Assembly (NCBI GenBank): GCA_025093985.1
Contig: JACAAK010000003.1
Location: 1,178,001 to 1,242,000 of the forward strand
DNA from: Calvatia gigantea
Taxonomy: Eukaryota > Basidiomycota > Agaricomycetes > Agaricales > Lycoperdaceae
Reading direction: 5' to 3'
Length of the DNA stretch: 64,000 bases
Shown one piece after another: positions 1 to 12,325 of the stretch; position 1 is the first letter of the stretch, and every line of letters starts with the position of its first letter. Below the pieces are notes generated by a model. That model had not been told where the DNA came from, did no database searches, and worked only from the letters and a program-made list of their open reading frames with translations. The position numbers were made by a program, and so were the translations under genes.

Positions 1-1632
1 ATTGATACATAAACTCGATTTGGGTTTCTTGAGCAAAGGCAGTGAGAGCGTCCAGTCCTCAAAACTTCCACGAGAATCAGCTGGACCAGACTCGATACGA
101 CGCATCGTGGCAGTGGATCGGGTGCTCAAGTTGGAAATGGTACGGACACGAGTTTGAAGTTCTTGTTTGACTTGGGCTGGGATGTCGGTTGGTGAGAGGT
201 GTTGCTTCGACGAAGGGGCTGACGGAGAAGAACCGGAACGACCGCGCATACTCTCCTTCCTGGGAAGATCCATGACTGGACGAAGCTGCAGGGGCTTTAG
301 GGGCTTGGAAGGTGTGCCGAGGAATAGTGTCCACTCCTCGCCGGCCGCGGGAACACCACAATCAGATTTCTCGACAGGGGAAAGGGCGGCGTCTGAGTCC
401 TCGGAAGTAATTGAAGGGGGACTCGGAAGCGGGCATGATGGGGGAGGCTTTGATGGAGGAAGTGATACGGCAGACTTTTTCCTGACAGAAGAACGGCGGG
501 TTTTGAGCGACTGTGGTGTGGTTCCATTATCATCACTCAAAGAGACAGGAGAATCATCAACGGCCGCACAAGCCAACAAGAAATCATCTTTGATTAAACT
601 CCTTCGGACGACGCGTCCTTTTCCTTTTATGAAAGGGTCGTCATTTTGACTACCTTCTAGCTCGTCACTGCATGCGGACCATCTCTGTTGTGACAGCGCA
701 GATGTAGAGGCGAAGGGGTGATGAGGGAAGACAGGAGTAACGGGGGATCTAGTGGACGAGGTAGAATCAGAACGTTCAGACCGTGAGGGAGAAGAAGGTG
801 GGATCACAGGTCGCTTAAAATGACCGTCAGGAAGAGGAGGGGGTGTTGACGGTAACGCGTTGCGGGATGTGCGGGATGCACGGGAGGCGTTTGTATTTCG
901 CCTTTCAAGCTGAACAGCCAGAGGAAGATATGGCACGAAGTCGCCACCAGAAGGCGCGTCAATATGAAGAATGGAGGTGACTACTGAGCGGGCGTCATCC
1001 TCGCAACAGGAAACGCTACGGGCGCGAACTGAGGACACCGAATGCACCGAAGCAGCGGAAACGAAAGTCACTCTTGGGATTGGGACGGGTGGTTCCTCCG
1101 CCCGCTTAGGGGGTGTGGCCTGAGTGCATGATTGAGAGCGAAGACGGTTTTTGCTGGGAGACTTGACAAAGGCTGATGCCTGGCGCTTGATCTTGTTGAG
1201 GACCTGGCGTGCGCGAGGCCGAGAACCTGGGGACACGGGGGTGGAAGGAGGGATGGGTATGCAGGTCTGGGTGAGATCAAGGTGGGACAAGGCATCTATA
1301 GGATGCATAGGGACTGGCTGGTGAAGCATCCTGTTGTCCTGAGGGAAAGAAAGGAATGACTCGGGTAGGTGAGACGACGACGGAGGGGCTACAAATACTA
1401 AAGAGTGAACCAAGTTGAATGGCGAAACGTGAAACAATGGAGGCTTACCTCGAGACGGAGCCACCGAGTCGGGACGATGGGCTTTCCAGTAAGAAAAAGA
1501 CAAGAAGGAAGAGCCTGAGGATAACAGGGTGGTCAACGGCTCAGGGTCATCCCTTTCTTCAACAACTTCTAGCGCTGAACATGCCGACTGGCCAAACTCA
1601 GTTAGTCTTAACGGCTGCCATTCTGCGGCCAT
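1..1632 (-). CDS. Hypothetical Ser/Pro/Arg-rich protein, C-terminus off the left edge
   Basis: An open minus-strand frame runs from an ATG at 1632-1630 to the window edge. Exon 1 is 1632-1449 and the intron is 1448-1389 (GTAAGC...TTGTAG). The remainder stays open in one frame to position 1, about 520 residues so far. The protein is low in complexity and rich in Ser, Pro and Arg. It has stretches such as VLNKIKRQASAFVKSPSK, which looks like a phosphorylatable basic region, and SVSSVRARSVS. I see no signal peptide, membrane segment or catalytic motif. The length of the uninterrupted frame and the clean splice junction are the evidence that it is real, because all other frames here break repeatedly. 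I do not recognise a family. It may be an agaric-specific regulatory or scaffold protein. Confidence 0.6.
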   Translation of the reverse strand, partial: MAAEWQPLRLTEFGQSACSALEVVEERDDPEPLTTLLSSGSSFLSFSYWKAHRPDSVAPSRGKPPLFHVSPFNLVHSLVFVAPPSSSHLPESFLSFPQDNRMLHQPVPMHPIDALSHLDLTQTCIPIPPSTPVSPGSRPRARQVLNKIKRQASAFVKSPSKNRLRSQSCTQATPPKRAEEPPVPIPRVTFVSAASVHSVSSVRARSVSCCEDDARSVVTSILHIDAPSGGDFVPYLPLAVQLERRNTNASRASRTSRNALPSTPPPLPDGHFKRPVIPPSSPSRSERSDSTSSTRSPVTPVFPHHPFASTSALSQQRWSACSDELEGSQNDDPFIKGKGRVVRRSLIKDDFLLACAAVDDSPVSLSDDNGTTPQSLKTRRSSVRKKSAVSLPPSKPPPSCPLPSPPSITSEDSDAALSPVEKSDCGVPAAGEEWTLFLGTPSKPLKPLQLRPVMDLPRKESMRGRSGSSPSAPSSKQHLSPTDIPAQVKQELQTRVRTISNLSTRSTATMRRIESGPADSRGSFEDWTLSLPLLKKPKSSLCIN

Positions 1633-3070
1633 TGCCTGCGCTGTTGGGAGGAATGAGGGTGGGAGTAGAACAGCACATTTAACCTTTCTATTGCGTTTTA
1701 TGCGGAGACTCTCTGCCAACAACATGAATCAAAATCAGAGTCACCTCAAACGGGTGCGCACTCCTGTTTGCCATCTGAAAACACAAAAATGCGTGCATCA
1801 GCCATCCGGCAAACAGAAAGCTTGAAGGTCAACCAAAGGAGATTAACATGCGCAAAGTCTTGCATTTCAGGATTCCATCAACAGCAGCCGGCTCTCGGAT
1901 GAACAAAAGAGAGGGATTCCGTAGAGTTACACAAATCTTCACAAGCAACCTACAATAATACGACATTTCCTTTACGACCTCATAGCTTTTTTTTTTTTTT
2001 GAAAAAAAGAGTCTTTTACGGCGAGGCCAAAATCAAAGGCTTCTTCCATCCATCACATAACATACTTACGCATAGCGGTAACTACGCTACTCGTCCCCCA
2101 AGCAGACAAGTAACAAGTGACATAAACACGTTTCGAGTATCTGATCATCAATCATCCTACTTTTCTCTAGTGGTGTGCTTGGATTGGACTCTGCAGGAAG
2201 CTTCCTAGATACCTGGACATTCTATGTTCGCTTCCTCGCTCTCTTTCCTCTTTCGCTTTATCGAGGCTGGGGCAACGTGCTGCGTTACTTCCCGGTTCCG
2301 GATTTTTCAAGTTAATTGCCCCAGGCATCGGGCAGTTCGGATCACAACCGGCTAGCTTTTGTTCTTAGCAATGCAACCTTGAACTGAATTGCAATTTATA
2401 CGATCTCGTCCTCGACATCAGAGCATCCCTTGTTAATGAACGACTGCGCTCCCGCGTTCAATACAATTCAGCGTCTGAACTTTATAACATTGTACCCGGT
2501 AAACCATATCGCTTGTACCGGCTCAAACCTCAGCCATGACAGCCCAATGGCTAGCGCATTGACACCAGGCTCCTTATTCCGCCGTTTGAATATACGGGTG
2601 GCGCCCAGAAGCCCGATCCCACCCTGCGGCCTTCTCGCATCTGGTCTTCAGGGTCGACAACCGTCGCTTGACCCCGTGGTAGCGACCGAGTAGCCACCAT
2701 TGTCAATGAGGCATGGACCATTTAAGTTTTCGCCTTGGTAACACCGCAGCAAGAAATTTAATGTGTATGTAACTTAGCACAGGCGAACCCCAGAGCCGTC
2801 AATGACTGGAAGGAGATGTTCAAAGCGCTTGACATTTTACGACCAAGGGACCAAAATTTAGACCAGTGTGTATGCGGAACTTGAGAACTTGTGACGAGTC
2901 CTCGAAAAAGACTTTCTTTTGTTTGTTTCGATTCAATTTCCAGCGTCGTTAGCACCACGCTACGCACTATGTAAACATTGATTGAAAAGACAACCAGAAC
3001 ACAAAGGACTCGGAAGTGTACATGGAACTCCCCTTATTTCATACAACATAAAAGCAAGGCCTTTTACAGC
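1633..3070. other. Intergenic, no gene seen
   Basis: Only short ORFs without homology-like content occur on either strand. There is a T-run at about 1987-2000. The region holds the promoter of the left-hand minus-strand gene and the downstream flank of the dehydrogenase gene. Confidence 0.5.
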
Positions 3071-4209
3071 TCAAACCATAAGGCGAGTTGGTTTTCCATC
3101 CAGATACGCTGCAATATTTTCCACTGTTTCTCCCCAGAATACCTCAACATCACTTAGCCTTCTTCCAAAAGAGAAGTTGTTTCAACTACTTACCTTGTAG
3201 TTATCATCGCTAATGTACCCGTTATGAGGACTCAGGGTCACGATGCTCCCCAATTTCCTCATTGGATGTTCCAAGGGCAGTGGCTCTATATCGAACACAT
3301 CAAGTCCGGCGCCCTTGATCTTCCCTTCTTTCAGAATTTCCACCAAAGCCTTTTCGTCGACTAGAGGTCCACGGGATGTGTTAATAAAATATGCGGAAGG
3401 TTTGAGTAGACGGAGATCAGACGCGGAAATGATGCCTTTGGTGGACTCGGAAAGAACGAGATGAATAGAGATGATATCTGAATCTTTGAACAGTTGTTCT
3501 TTCGTTGGAGAGAATTCGACACCGGCTTTATCTGCACGTTCGCGCGTTAGGTTCGGGGACCAAGCTATAACGCGAAGACTAAAAAGCTTTGCGATCTAAT
3601 ATTCACTTCAGAACCTCATATCAGGCGTGTGTCGAGTAACTTTGTGTACTATACCTGAGCAACCTGGGAACCAAGCCGCCCGAGTCCTACCAGGCCAAGT
3701 GTTTTCTTGGCCAGACCTGTAGGAATGACGGTTTGCCATTGGGGTTTTCCTCCTTTGACGTTCGTGTCTTCTTCGACGACGTGACGCACAGTGGCGAGAA
3801 TGAGAGCCCAGATGTGCTCGAGGGTCGGGTCCCCCCAGGTCCCTGTACCGGAAACGGCGATCCCTCTTGGACTTTGCATGGCCACTATCGATACCACGGT
3901 TTCGTGGACCAGTTGTTGCAATGAGTCTGTCAGGAATTGCGCTGTGAGCCAGGACGTCAAAGGGAGAAAAGGGTCGGTTTACTTTAGATTTGGTAGCCTG
4001 TCGAGTAAAGACGCAGGGAACTTGGTGCGTTCGCGCATTGCGCAAATGATTTCGTAGTTGTATAACCTTTTCACGAGTTCATCCTCATCGTGTAGGGTGT
4101 CGGGGAAGGTATCGATGGAGAGCCGGTCGAGGATAGGAGACCAGTCTGCGCTGGTTAATGCTACGTTTTGATAGTCGTCAAGGATGGCGACACGGGCCTT
4201 GTTCGACAT
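3071..4209 (-). CDS. D-isomer-specific 2-hydroxyacid dehydrogenase (NAD-dependent)
   Basis: Starts MSNKARVAILDDYQNVAL and ends with ENIAAYLDGKPTRLMV and TGA at 3073-3071. Introns lie at about 3981-3923, 3655-3598 and 3193-3143. The Rossmann glycine motif is LGLVGLGRLGSQVAQ. The three catalytic positions of the family are visible: Arg in FINTSRGPLVD, Glu in DVFDIEPLP and His in LSPHNGYI. The enzyme should reduce 2-keto acids or oxidise D-2-hydroxyacids with NAD(P)H; the substrate cannot be told from sequence. One break: after RNRGID the frame must shift +1 at 3880-3883 (GGCC before ATG) to continue into GIAVSGTGTWGDPTLEHIW, which follows the family perfectly. This is probably a one-base consensus error. 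Confidence 0.85.
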
Positions 4210-4426
4210 TTTCTACCCGGATACTTAGTGGGAGTGTGGGATGGCGATGGAAGTGTATTTCACATGGGAATTCTGACACGAGTAAATATGTAACTACAAA
4301 AGTCCGGGTGAGATGATAAGATGGTTTTTTTTATGTGATGGCCGAATATGACGTCACCGCGCTCACTAATAATAAAAACGCTAGGTATTAACAGCTCTCA
4401 TGCCTATGAAATACAAAGCACTCACT

Positions 4427-5654
4427 TCAACTCGGCTCAAATCGTTTCACAAATGGTTGCGGCGTGTCTCCAGCGCCTCTCCGAAGTTCGATCACGATGG
4501 ACTTCTCCCGGTACTTCTGAGAAGGGAACGACTGAAGTTTCGCCAACGCGGAAGTTATATTGGCCTTCGCGGTTACGTATTGTTCATTTGTTGCATATTT
4601 ATTCACGATCAGGCTTGATGACTTGGAGATTCTCAAGTGGCTGAAGTAACGGTATCTGCAAAACACAAACCCCAAGTTTGCGAAACCACCTTGAAAATGG
4701 TGAACAATGCCCACCAAATTCAAGAACCCATTCGGTGTCAGGATACCCTCCGCCTCTATTTCAAGATACGATAAGTGAGGTAGTTCTGTTGCGACTGGAG
4801 GTGACATGGTCAGGATACTGAGTTTGAAGTAGGGGGAATGATGATTGACCTGAAGCAAGTGTTCCCCTGCCAGGGACGGCCAAATTGTGAACCTCTGTTA
4901 CCATCCTCCAATGTTTTATGATGGTGTCCCAATGGTAACAAGCCGCCATACAATCCGAGGTATAATAAGATTTGACCTGGGGGAAAGACTTGGCCAATGT
5001 ATAAATGGGTTGTTTCATGGTAAGGAGTTCCATGTTAGGGAAAGTGTGACCGTTAAATGCCTTGGTAATTTCCTCGCGAATGTGACATGAGGGAGCGAAA
5101 TTTTGTAATGCGTGCATGTTGGGAAACATATACAGGGCCCTCATGAGCTCTGGGAAGACGGTTGCCTGGGAATAATGAGATAGGCATACACTGACTTCTC
5201 TACAAAATTAAAAACGGTTGTTAACCGCATTAGAAACGAGGGTGGCTAATTACTCACCGGACATAAGGTGCTAATGTTGAATCCTGACTGTGACGATCTC
5301 CAGTTGTCTCACGAGCTCAGTAGCCAACCTCTTTGGATAGCCGTGGTCCTTGCCTTGATGCCTCCTGACCCCAACCTCGATCTTTTCCCACATGATGGGT
5401 AGGATAACACTGCGAAGTCTTCGACATGTTTGAGAGAGCGCTTGCAACGCCTCAAATCGCTCCAAAAATTGGAAGGAAAAATGACGGCGGAACGATCCCT
5501 TGAAGGGGACAGGAATACAGGTAAAATGGGAAATGATGTTGACGAGAATTTCGGGAGGGATAGCTGGGAGCCCTATAACATTGGCGCGTCCGGAATTGAA
5601 GAGTTTTTGAGCTTCTAGCTTCTCAACACGTCTGGAACGCGTTTTTGGTGGCAT
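4427..5654 (-). CDS. F-box-like protein (agaric family), frame-disrupted
   Basis: The N-terminus, from MPPKTRSRRVEKLEAQ, carries an F-box-like segment: LPAIPPEILVNIISHF, then LSQTCRRLRSVILPIMWEKI. Agaric F-box proteins continue with a poorly conserved leucine-rich part, seen here as VREVSVCLSHYSQ, FPELMRALYMFPNMHALQNF and LPHLSYLEIEAEGI. An in-frame upstream ATG exists at 5726, but the MPPK start is the usual one. The frame breaks near 5283, just before an STLAPYVREVSV-like stretch, and again near 4885 after TEVHNLAVPG. An intron at about 5261-5206 joins the two parts. Either this is a young pseudogene, or it carries the same consensus errors as its neighbours. The family recruits substrates to SCF ubiquitin ligases; the target is unknown. 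Confidence 0.6.
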
Positions 5655-6201
5655 TGCGACTGGCGTGGTTCCTTGCGTAGCGCTTCGGTGCGATATAGTC
5701 AAACATACCCAAACTGAGCATTGCACCCGTTGCCACCCCGATTTATCACAACATGGACCTTGCCCAAGGGCGAAGTCTTGGAGAAACAGGCCCGAAGGCA
5801 GAGACCACCCTTGCTTGAGGGAATGTACTCAGTAATACTCAAGCTTTTTTTGGGATAGCCATCAAATCGTTGATAGGCCCTACAAATGAGTTCTAATTAT
5901 AAAACAAACAACAATGCTTGAGTATATGTCCCCAAACACATTATGTGAAAGAATTCGAAAGATATGTTATACAAACGCGTCAAATAGGTAGCGACGCATT
6001 GCAGCCTCTGATAAGTGAGGAAGGATGTTACATAAATATGACAAAGGGATCCAGAGTCATGGTGCTCGTGAACGAATAATGATGAAATGAAGGTCGCTGG
6101 GGGGGTGATTGTAAGTCTTGAGGTGGGGAGGGAATGAATTAAGAGATGATATTCACCGTAACCAAGATAATACCTAGTGCTCCGAACGTATTGGTGGTCG
6201 C
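5655..6201. other. Intergenic, no gene seen
   Basis: AT-rich between about 5870 and 6010. It contains the F-box promoter and the 3' flank of the pheromone gene. No convincing ORF. Confidence 0.4.
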
Positions 6202-6324
6202 TCAGGCAACAACACAGTAGCCGGGGTTGCCACCTCCGCCGTCCTCCTCATCGGTGGGAAGGGATGCGGCTGGATCTTCAGCCTGGGTAGAGAAGAAGGA
6301 AAATAAAGTAGTGAAGGAATCCAT
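6202..6324 (-). CDS. Lipopeptide mating-pheromone precursor (CaaX type)
   Basis: A 40-codon ORF, ATG at 6324-6322 and TGA at 6204-6202, with no intron. It begins MDSFTTLFSFFSTQAED and ends EEDGGGGNPGYCVVA. The terminal CVVA is a CaaX box, the signal for farnesylation, removal of VVA and carboxymethylation. A short MDSF/MDTF-type start, an acidic middle part, a Gly/Asn-rich tail and C-terminal CVxA are the hallmarks of homobasidiomycete B-mating-type pheromone precursors. After prenylation the N-terminal part should be cut off, leaving roughly the last 10-13 residues as the secreted signal for a STE3-type receptor. A TATA box stands 73 bp upstream. No STE3-like receptor is seen in this window, so it may be a B-locus member whose receptor lies outside, or a non-mating-type pheromone. 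Small genes like this are usually missed by gene predictors. Confidence 0.85.
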   Translation of the reverse strand: MDSFTTLFSFFSTQAEDPAASLPTDEEDGGGGNPGYCVVA

Positions 6325-6396
6325 TGAGCGAAGAATTGTTCTGAGTGTTGTCCGGTAGGAAGGTTCCTGAGGACACCGAGGCCTTTGAGCAGCTTG

Positions 6397-6403
6397 TTAT
6401 ATA
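6397..6403 (-). promoter_or_regulatory. TATA box of the pheromone gene
   Basis: TATATAA on the minus strand, 73 bp before the pheromone ATG. This leaves room for a start site about 30 bp downstream and a 5' UTR of about 40 nt. Confidence 0.5.
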
Positions 6404-7885
6404 GTGTCCCAGAACAGGTCCGGGATAGACGTGCGTTAAGCAAAGACAATAATCCAGGGCGCAATCGCGTCACCATTCCCGAGGCTTTGAGTGGTGGGTG
6501 TGACTTGGACCTTGGAAGACAAAAGACCGAACGTGGTCCTAGTCATGCCATCCTTCCGTTCTCGGCCACTCAGCGCCTGCCTTGAAAGTTCCCGAAGCTG
6601 CTTATTGTTCAGGCGACTGGGGGGTGACCTTCTTATTGTCTTGGATTTCAGATGCGGAAGTAGGTAACTTACGAGTTACCAGCCTCATCGCCTTGATATA
6701 AGATTTACCGTCCCAAAGTGGCCCGGGTTAGCCCACGATTTGGTTGCGAACTGTAAACTGCAGTTTGTGGCACAGCTGCGTGCCTGGAGTGGAACGAATG
6801 TTCCCGAATACCACAGGTAATCAGTAGGTAATCATGGGGCATTTGAAAACCTTGCAATGAAGGTGGGTAGAAGGTGTGGAGAGATGGTCGTGAGGCGAGG
6901 TTGTCCACTTAAAGTCTGCGACAAACGCTCTTCACGTGATGAGCATGTCGAACGATATATCATCTCCAAGCTTGGGGCGTACTTCACGCAGTGAAGCCAC
7001 GGACGAGGCCTATGACGATCGTTGGACTGCTGTATGTAGCACGAGACTTGGATAGGCAGAAGCCAGTCGTTCACACAGTGAACCTAAGTGGTCCGTGCCG
7101 ATTCTCCTCTCGTCGACGCGTAATGGTGGTGTGAAGTACTGGATGAAGGCAATCAGACTCGATGAAACAATGAATGTTTCATTTCAACCGTCGATAACGA
7201 GGTTATTAATCATGATATCCGAATGTCTTAATTCTGCACGCCTTTGCCGCAGACGACTGAGCAGTCCTGGCGCCCCAGCGTGTGCCAACTTCGGATGTGA
7301 TCTTCCTATGCGACCACCAACAGTCACGTACCGAGCAAACGGCGCACTAAGGATCTGACTACGAGAACTCGCGTTTTCCAAGTTCAGGTTGCGGAAAGCG
7401 CAGGGGGGTATGGGCCGGAAGATCTCCCCCACGTCGGTGTTCATTTCCTGTCCACATCTTGTTCAAGAATTCACCCTTCAGCGCTCTCAAACCAGTATTG
7501 AGAATACTTCATAAATGTTCCTGGACGTGCCGGAGAAACCGCAGGCCACTCAACGACTACCTTTCTCTGCCTGTCAGGTGGGCCGAAAAAGCTTTTGGGG
7601 AAGACCGACATTGCATCTTGCAAGCCGCATGTTTGTGGTGGCTTGAGCACTCCTCAAGAGGCGATGGGAGAGATGTCGACGGCGGACTAGTTATCCAGAA
7701 GATAGAAGATGAGTGGACGGCTGAGTTGAACGTTAATTAATCAATTGATTAGATTATTCTTAGATGGCATCACGAACACGTGACTTATATATTTGGCTCC
7801 ATCCTCCTGCATCAGCGAGTAGTTTGTGTCAATCGCTACCTTGTTTGCATCGTTATTTAGACACGACTAAGTTTTGTCAGCGACC
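6404..7885. other. Intergenic, no gene seen
   Basis: Several short ORFs (for example 7459-7740 on plus and 7184-7444 on minus) lack recognisable content. I searched both strands for a second CaaX-ending peptide and a 7TM receptor and found neither. A perfect 15-bp palindrome, GTTCACACAGTGAAC, lies at about 7069-7083; its meaning is unknown. Confidence 0.4.
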
Positions 7886-10800
7886 ATGACGAAGGGATAT
7901 TTGATGACCAACCTCATCGAAAAGGTCAGTAACCCACCTATATGCATGTCCTATTCCCCCGCCAACGGTCGATGTTATAGATGCAGTCCGGTGACCAGGA
8001 CTTCAGGTGTGCATCCAGCATGCATCGGGGCGGTGGTACTCACACACCTTCAGATTCATGGGGCTTAATGACCTCATGACTGAGATCAGGCAAGATCCAT
8101 CCGTATTTCAGGGCGACGAGCCGGTTGAGAATAAGGTCCTGGACCAAGTGCTGCTACTCGTCGAGGATAAGATCTCTGAAGTCAAAAACCAGGCTGTGAA
8201 ATGGTGAGCGTTCTTTGAATCACTCGACGATAGGTGCTCATGACAAATAGTTTGGGACAACTCATCAAGATTCTTCGCCAATCACAGATGGAGACTGTCG
8301 TAGATAAGCTGATCGACTTCTCTGGTGGTAAAGATGAAGAATTGAGAGATATCTCAGCACTAGGTATGTTTCTTGCCACGAATTTCGTGAGTTTTAGACT
8401 GACGCATATACAGCTCTCAAGACAATTACGGCTGAGCTCCCGCCTGATGGCAGAATCGCCCAGTCTGCTTGTAGTAAGCTGACTCCCAAGTTACTCGGGC
8501 AGCTGGCGAATGTACGTAATAAGCGAAATTGCCCAAAAACAGTCATTTATATTCTTCCTCCAGCCATCGACGCCATCCGAAGCATTGGTCGAAACCCTCG
8601 CAATCCTTTCCATCCTCATTAGCCGCTTCCCCGTTCATGTTTCTAATTCATCATTGGACCCGCAACCCTTGACCGTTCTCGCACCCTTGCTTAATCACCA
8701 GCGCCCTGTTGTTCGGAAGCGTGCTATAATTACCCTTTCTCAGTTCATACCCATATCCCAACCTGCACTTTTTGAGAACCTTCTTCAGACAAGTGTCTTC
8801 CCTAACCTTGCACGGTCTGCAAGCCTCGACAAGCAGAGAACTACCGTACAACTCGTCGCCTGCCGTTGCGCGTAATTCCCCACTCCAGATATCTCCTGCC
8901 TTGGAAAAGATTGTTCCCGGTATTTTGGACGCCATTCAGAAAGATGACGAGGAATTACGTGAAGGATCACTTCAGGCTCTCGAAGCTTTGGTTTTGCGGC
9001 TACCTACAGAAGCCACGCCCTATTTGGGAACGATTGTCCAAGTCGGTCTTCAATTCATAAAATATGACCCGGTGAGTCGCTTCTATCTTACAATGACCTT
9101 CTCACCCATCTTATGTGCTGCAGAATTACGCAGGCGACGATGGTGAAGACGAGGAAATGGCGGAGGCAGACGAGGAAGATGAAGATGACGATTTAGATGA
9201 TGAGTATGTCGATTGCCCCCTCGTTCAGTGTGCATATCCTGAAGAAGTTTTAGGTATTCTGATGACGAAGATACTTCATACAAGATTCGTCGTTCTGCTA
9301 CCAAATTGTTGGCCGCTGTCATTGGAACCCGCTCCGAACTACTTACCTCGATTTACAAAGAGGTATCTCCGGCTCTGATTTCAAGATTTGGAGACCGTGA
9401 AGAAAATGTTCGATTGGAAGTGTGGCACACCTATGTTACTCTTTTGAACCAGACGGCGATATTTGGTGGTGTTCCTTCCAAGGATGACGCCTCACCTCGA
9501 GGCAAAAGGAAACGTGACACCGACGAGATCTTGGATTCTGAGGAGACACCCTATTCCTTACTGAAGGGACAGGTGCCTGCACTGTCGAAGGCCCTCCTTA
9601 ACCAACTCAAGTCTCCCAAAACTCCTCCTACCGTGCTTCAAGCTGGTTTTGGCCTGCTCAATTCCTTGCTCACAGTCCTCCCCGGATCGCTGTCGACTCA
9701 AATATCGCCAGTTACTGCGGTTTCGAAATCGATCTTATCGCAACCGCCCTCAACATCCACGTCCACCTTACACTTGACAACCTTGTCCTTCCTTGCCCTC
9801 TTTTTCTCAACCCATGCCCCTCCAACTTTTTCAAGCTCGCTTCCGCAGCTTATTCCTGTTTTACTGAGGTCATTGGGTGAAAGGCACCCTCGTATTGCTT
9901 CTGAGACTTTCCGTGTTTTCTCCTCCTTACTGAATGCGCTCAAGCCCATCAAGCAGGCGGAATGGGTCGATCAACTCTATGATCAGGCCGTCCAGCGCTT
10001 GGCGAGCCATGATACGGACGCTGAAGTAAGAACCTCTGCCGAAGAATGCATTGCTGATCTCTGGGTCTGTGCCACCGATATCGTCCGCAGCAAAGGTGGG
10101 AAGGAATGGGAATATATTTGCAGATCGTTGGGCAAGACTGACAGTGCAGTCAAGGTTGTCAGGAAGGTTGCGAAAGAGGTTCAAGTTGGAGATGGTTGGG
10201 TCAACGGAATCGTTGAATGGCTTATCAACTTGCTGAAGAAGAGTGGGAGACTTGGAAAGGCTGAGGTCTTCTTGGCCCTCGATGTTCTACTCCGAAGGTG
10301 AGTCTCGTAACACATGCGCTGGAAAATACTCGCGCTAATTGGGTTCCAAAAGCTACACGTCGGGGGTCCCCCCTGATCTCGCCCCTCATCTCATACCCCA
10401 AGTCAAAGGCTATCTATCGACGGCAGATTTTGCCCTTCTCACGCAATCCCTTGGTATCGTCGCTCTTCTTCTGGAATTGTCACCGGCTTCCACCTTCCCT
10501 GAGGTTGAGCGTGACCTCCTGCCTGACCTCTACACAATTGCCTACTCGCCCCTGGTTTCCGGAGCTGCTCTCGAGTCGCTGTTCAGGTTCTTCTCGGCCT
10601 TAGTTCAGGCTGACAACCAGATTGCGATGCATGTGATTCCTAATCTCGTCACTGCCGCAGAGAAAGCACCGAAGGGCGGAACCAGTCCTGCAAACGTAGC
10701 TCGGTGTATTGCTGCTGTTGTTAGGAGCCAGCAAGGTGTAGCAGCCGGAGTCATCGCTGAGTATTCAAAGAACCTTAAGGTTAGTCAACCCTCGTTCCAA

Positions 10801-12325
10801 CAACATCTCTGACTTCGTGTCCCTTTTAGAACCCTTCAAAGGTCAAGCCTTCTCTGCTAATATTGAGCTTGTTAACAGTTGGAGAACTCGGTCGTTTTAT
10901 GTACAGCTTTCAACTTGTTTAGTCCATTCTCCAACTCACGGGGTGATTTTAGTGATATGTCACCTCAGAGTGATATCTTCTCCCATACAATCGACCTCTT
11001 TTCTGCGGAGCAGGAGGAAATCAGAGCTACAGCCGCCTTTGCTGCAGGTGCGCACACACTCTCTCCATTTCAATTTCAAGGTCTGACTATCTTCGTTTAG
11101 GAAATATTGCCATTGGTAACTTGCACCAGTTTCTCCCCGCCATTATCAAGCTCATGGAGAGCGACAACAAGAAGCGCCTTCTAGCTCTTCATGCGTCCAA
11201 GGAAGTATGTGTATATATGCGCCTCGAGAGGAAGTTCACGCCCCAACATATTCCCCCCAGGTTGTTACCCACTGTTCTCAAGGACAATTGGAGGGTGTTG
11301 CCGATTTGCTTTGGGCACCTCTCTTCAAGAACTCAGAAAACGCAGAGGAGACCACGCGGAACGTTGCTGCTGCCTGTCTTGGCAAGCTGGCCACTACCCA
11401 TCCCTCGAGGTATCTACCTCAGCTCCACGTAAGTTTTTCGGACATCAAGGATCGGCAAAAGCTAAAATCATTTTTTAGGCACGAATCCGTGACGATAGCG
11501 CGTCCACTCGCGCTACTGTTATCTCTGCTATTAGATATACTTTTGCCGATACCTCTCAATCTTATGATGACCTTCTCGCTCCCCTTATTGTTGATTTCTT
11601 GGCGCTGATACAGGATAATGACCTTGTAAGTGCGCAGGTTCCCCTTAGCCTCCAATATGTGACCTTTCTTGGATAGACTGTCCGTCGATTGGCCCTCTCT
11701 TCAATGAACTCCGCAGCTCGCACTAAACCACACCTTATTCGTGAACACCTCCCTACCTTACTGCCTGGCTTGTATAAGGAGACAAACGTCAACCCGTCCC
11801 TCGTCCGTACCGTGCAGATGGGCCCTTGGACGCACAAGGTAGACGATGGTCTTGAGACCAGGAAGACAGCTTATGAAACAATGTACACGCTCGTAAGTCA
11901 GGGCCGTGTTGTGATAAATCATCCGCTCACACATCGCAACACTGATTTAGCTTGATACTTGCTTAACCAAGTTGGACCTCCATGTATTCCTGGGTCGGGT
12001 AATTCCTGGTCTCTCGGACGACTCGGACGAAATCAAAGTCATTTCCCATATGATGCTTTTCCGACTCTCTCAGGTTGCACCTTCCGCTGCTACGCAACAC
12101 TTGGACGAGGCGCTTCCTCAACTTGAGAAGACGATGAAAGGTGCAACCGTAACTAAGGATACTGTGAAGCAGGACCTTGAACGGGCAGCGGAGCTTCAGC
12201 GGAGCGCCCTGAGAGCAATTGCTGCTTTGTCCAAGATTGGATCTTCGCCAAGATTCGATGCGTTTACGGAGGAACTGAAAAGTTCGCAGTGGGGTCCGGA
12301 GTTGAAGGAGTTGATTGGTCAATAG
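7886..12325 (+). CDS. CAND1: Cullin-associated NEDD8-dissociated protein (CAND1/TIP120)
   Basis: A HEAT-repeat protein of roughly 1,200 residues, starting at MTKGYLMTNLIEKMQSG (ATG 7886) and ending at GPELKELIGQ. CAND1 wraps unneddylated cullins and exchanges substrate-receptor modules of SCF ligases. Diagnostic parts are the N-terminal DFRFMGLNDLMTEI and KNQAVKCLGQLIK, an acidic insert at about 9150-9215, and the C-terminal TIP120 domain (DDGLETRKTAYETMYTLLDT). The gene has a dozen or so short introns; DFR|FMG and VKC|LGQ junctions splice cleanly. The start ATG at 7886 is chosen because the ORF can be opened earlier only with a non-ATG codon. One +1 break at 8858-8862 (GCCTGCC) interrupts QLVAAVARNSPLQI; the rest is intact, so I treat it as a sequence error. 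The two F-box genes in this window encode the kind of receptors it exchanges. Confidence 0.93.

Noticed and set aside
6590..6640. Possible second CaaX peptide on the minus strand ending HPPVA
   Set aside because: The CaaX position is His, not Cys, and there is no MDSF-type start upstream.
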